Origin: CAXXOK01 sp963664595
GTDB taxonomy: Bacteria > Bacillota > Clostridia > Christensenellales > Aristaeellaceae
Direction of reading: 5' to 3'
NCBI GenBank assembly: GCA_963664595.2
Contig: CAXXOK010000006.1
Coordinates: forward strand, 124,001 to 188,000
DNA: 64,000 bases
In this document: piece after piece, positions 62,086 to 64,000 of the stretch
Numbering within the stretch: position 1 is the stretch's first letter
Layout: each line of letters starts with the position of its first letter
Made by a program: the position numbers and the translations under genes
Notes under the pieces: model-generated
Databases searched by the model: none
What the model was told of the DNA's origin: nothing
The model's input: the letters and a program-made list of their open reading frames with translations, nothing else

Positions 62086-63827
62086 TGGCTACGATGAAAC
62101 GGATCATCCAATGGTCGGGCGATCGGAAAAAAAGGTTATATATCGGTTTTGTCTATTCGTTTTTTAACACCCTGTTTACTGCCATGTCCATCATGGGGGC
62201 GGCCTATGGCCTCAACCTCATCGTGGAGGATATGCAAGGCCGGCGGGCGGTTACCGGGACGGACGCGTTGTATATGCTGTTGTTTATGATCGCCGTCGTA
62301 TTGGGCCGGTACCTGTTTGCCTACCTTCGCGCTGTGGCGCAGGAAAGCATCGGGTATGAGGTTACCGCGGAGAAACGAATCCAAATCGGTGATATTCTCA
62401 AACGCGTGCCGCTGGGTTTCTTCAGTACAAAGAGCACCGGGGAAATCACCTCGGCAGTTACCACGGATCTTTCGTTTTTCGAGCTGTTCGGCATGAAAAT
62501 GATCGACGTTGTGGTCAACGGCTACATCAGCGCCTTCACGATCGTGCTGTGCATGCTGTTTTTCAACGGCTGGATTGCGCTGATCGCAGCCGCGGGAATT
62601 GCGCTTTCCGCTGTGTTTTTACGGATCATGGGTAACCACAGCCATAAAAACGCGCCGCTGCACCAGCAGGCGCAGGACAAGATGATCGCGGCCACCATCG
62701 AGTATATCCGGGGGATGCCTGTGGTCAAGGCGTTCAAGCAGGGCGGCGCTTCCATACAGGGCATTCAAAAGGCGTACCGGGAGAGCCGTGAATTCAACAT
62801 TAAAATCGAAAAAAATTATGTTCCGTATAACTGCATGCACCTGTTTGCGCTCAAGGCCGCATCAATCGGAATTGTGCTGGTATCGGCGCTGCTTACGCTG
62901 CATAGGGCGATGACGATCCCAGAGATGCTGATGATGGTCATTTTCTCCTTTGTGATCTTCGGACATGTGGAGGCGATCAATAACGCAACCCATGTGATGG
63001 AGATTATTGACGCGACACTCGACAAGCTGGAAACGATCGAAACCGCCGCGTTTATCGATCAAAACGGACAAACCATCGCGGTCCAAACCTACGATGTCTG
63101 CTTTGATCATGTCACCTTTGCGTATGACAGGAAAAATGTACTCAGCGACATCTCCTTTTCCGTCCCGCAAAACACGACCACGGCCATCGTCGGCCCCTCA
63201 GGCAGCGGAAAAACCACGATTTGCAGCCTGATTGCCCGCTTTTACGATGCCGATACCGGGCACGTTCTGGTGGGCGGCGTCGATGTGAAGGAGATGACCT
63301 GCGACAGCGTGCTGAAAAACATCAGCATGGTATTCCAGAAGGTCTACCTGTTCCACGATTCGATCCTGAACAATATCCGCTTCGGCAAGCCGGACGCAAG
63401 CCTGGAAGAGGTCATGGACGCGGCCAAAAAGGCGCGCTGCCACGACTTCATCATGGCGCTGCCAAACGGCTATGAAACGGTGATTGGCGAGGGCGGTGCC
63501 ACGCTGTCCGGCGGAGAAAAGCAGCGCATTTCCATCGCGCGCGCGATACTGAAAAATGCGCCCATCGTGATTTTGGACGAAGCGACCGCCAGTGTGGATC
63601 CGGAAAACGAGCGCGCCATCCAACAGGCCATTGAGGAATTGGTGCACGGCAAAACAATGATCATTATCGCCCATCGGCTGGCTACTATTGAGCATGCCGA
63701 TCAGATTCTCGTGATCAACGAAGGACGCGTCGCCCAGCGCGGCACACACGACGAACTGATCCGGGTGCCGGGTACGTATGCCGATTTTATCGCTGTGCGG
63801 CAAAAGGCGCTCGGCTGGAAGCTGTAG
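62082..63827 (+). CDS. exporter-type ABC half-transporter, module 3 second partner
   Basis: This 581-residue protein has six helices and an ATPase domain with GPSGSGKTT, SMVFQKVYLFHDSI, LSGGEKQRISIARA, IVILDEATASVDPENE and IIAHRL. Its C-terminus ADFIAVRQKALGWKL is nearly the same as that of the module 2 second partner. The ATG at 62082 follows AAAGGAGG and overlaps the restored stop of the first partner. It is followed by the DtxR-family gene. Confidence 0.93.
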   Translation: MMATMKRIIQWSGDRKKRLYIGFVYSFFNTLFTAMSIMGAAYGLNLIVEDMQGRRAVTGTDALYMLLFMIAVVLGRYLFAYLRAVAQESIGYEVTAEKRIQIGDILKRVPLGFFSTKSTGEITSAVTTDLSFFELFGMKMIDVVVNGYISAFTIVLCMLFFNGWIALIAAAGIALSAVFLRIMGNHSHKNAPLHQQAQDKMIAATIEYIRGMPVVKAFKQGGASIQGIQKAYRESREFNIKIEKNYVPYNCMHLFALKAASIGIVLVSALLTLHRAMTIPEMLMMVIFSFVIFGHVEAINNATHVMEIIDATLDKLETIETAAFIDQNGQTIAVQTYDVCFDHVTFAYDRKNVLSDISFSVPQNTTTAIVGPSGSGKTTICSLIARFYDADTGHVLVGGVDVKEMTCDSVLKNISMVFQKVYLFHDSILNNIRFGKPDASLEEVMDAAKKARCHDFIMALPNGYETVIGEGGATLSGGEKQRISIARAILKNAPIVILDEATASVDPENERAIQQAIEELVHGKTMIIIAHRLATIEHADQILVINEGRVAQRGTHDELIRVPGTYADFIAVRQKALGWKL

Positions 63828-63880
63828 CAAATACAGACAACGCCGCCATTGTTCTGCCGAATCAGAACGGGAGGAGTTTT

Positions 63881-64000
63881 GTGAAACACCTTACGCCATC
63901 GAAGGAGCACTATCTCAAGGCGATCCACACGCTGTCAGCAAAGGAGGGGAGCGCACGGGTTTCCGACATCGCGGAGGCGTTATCTGTCAGCAAGGCAAGC
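63881..64000 (+). CDS. DtxR/MntR-family metal-dependent regulator, 5' part only
   Basis: The GTG at 63881 after GGGAGGAG opens a frame that runs off the window. The 40 visible residues (KHLTPSKEHYLKAIHTLSA, then ARVSDIAEALSVSKAS) are the characteristic N-terminal winged-helix start of DtxR, IdeR and MntR repressors: S-x-E-x-YLK-I and the DIAE-L-VSKAS recognition helix. These bind operators when loaded with Fe(II) or Mn(II). It lies 53 bases after the module 3 transporter and is the best candidate for reading the ten GTTAG-N6-CTAAC palindromes. The metal-binding and SH3-like domains are outside the window. Confidence 0.88.
   Translation, partial: MKHLTPSKEHYLKAIHTLSAKEGSARVSDIAEALSVSKAS

Noticed and set aside
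1..64000. CRISPR array, tRNA or rRNA genes
   Set aside because: No regularly spaced direct repeats, cloverleaf-like sequences or rRNA signatures were seen. Without a search program, small RNA genes could still be missed.

Overview
The window reads as one chromosomal segment of an anaerobic member of the Bacillota, most likely class Clostridia. The signs are Shine-Dalgarno sites of the AGGAGG type, sigma-A promoters with 17-bp spacers, MptD-type ECF transporters, an EFR1-type ferredoxin and Trep_Strep-type S components. Base composition is moderately GC-rich except for a more A+T-rich island at about 17.4-18.9 kb that ends in an insertion sequence. No rRNA, tRNA or CRISPR array was seen.

Region 1 (1-17.3 kb) is carbohydrate use. 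It holds an alpha/beta-hydrolase esterase, an MFS transporter, a putative glycoside hydrolase, and a membrane-anchored AraC-type sensor-regulator divergent from a sugar operon. That operon has a solute-binding protein, two permeases of the LplB/LplC type, an SGNH esterase, an arabinose/fucose isomerase-like protein, a ROK kinase and a mannose-6-phosphate isomerase-like protein. No dedicated ATPase is present, as is usual for systems that share an MsmK-like ATPase. Region 2 (17.3-20.5 kb) is an island with a truncated sigma factor, a secreted protein of unknown function and an IS5-like element whose transposase is interrupted by a stop codon.

Region 3 (20.5-30.6 kb) starts the metal-related part: an FbpABC-like ferric-type importer diverges from a methyltransferase plus an Opp/Nik-type ABC operon. 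Region 4 (30.8-41.9 kb) is mixed: a Cys-rich small protein, a LysR regulator, two MetE-family genes, an EFR1 flavodoxin-ferredoxin with its MarR regulator, mntP under a yybP-ykoY manganese riboswitch, a small CPIC membrane protein without a canonical start codon, an SH3/peptidoglycan-binding protein, and a permease/TIGR03943 pair.

Region 5 (42-64 kb) holds three more class I methyltransferases, an SRPBCC protein and two TetR regulators. It also has three tandem pairs of exporter-type half ABC transporters, two complete ECF modules (S, T and a fused double ATPase), a PchR/YbtA-like AraC regulator, and the start of a DtxR-family metalloregulator at the window edge. The strongest discovery signal is a palindrome, GTTAG-N6-CTAAC. 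It occurs ten times with both arms perfect, always in front of the metal-type transporters and methyltransferases, and usually just downstream of a -10 box. I infer one regulon for acquiring and processing a metal chelate, heme or another tetrapyrrole, probably controlled by the DtxR-family protein. The layout recalls the streptococcal siaDEFGH heme locus and YbtPQ/IrtAB siderophore importers, but the substrate cannot be read from the sequence.
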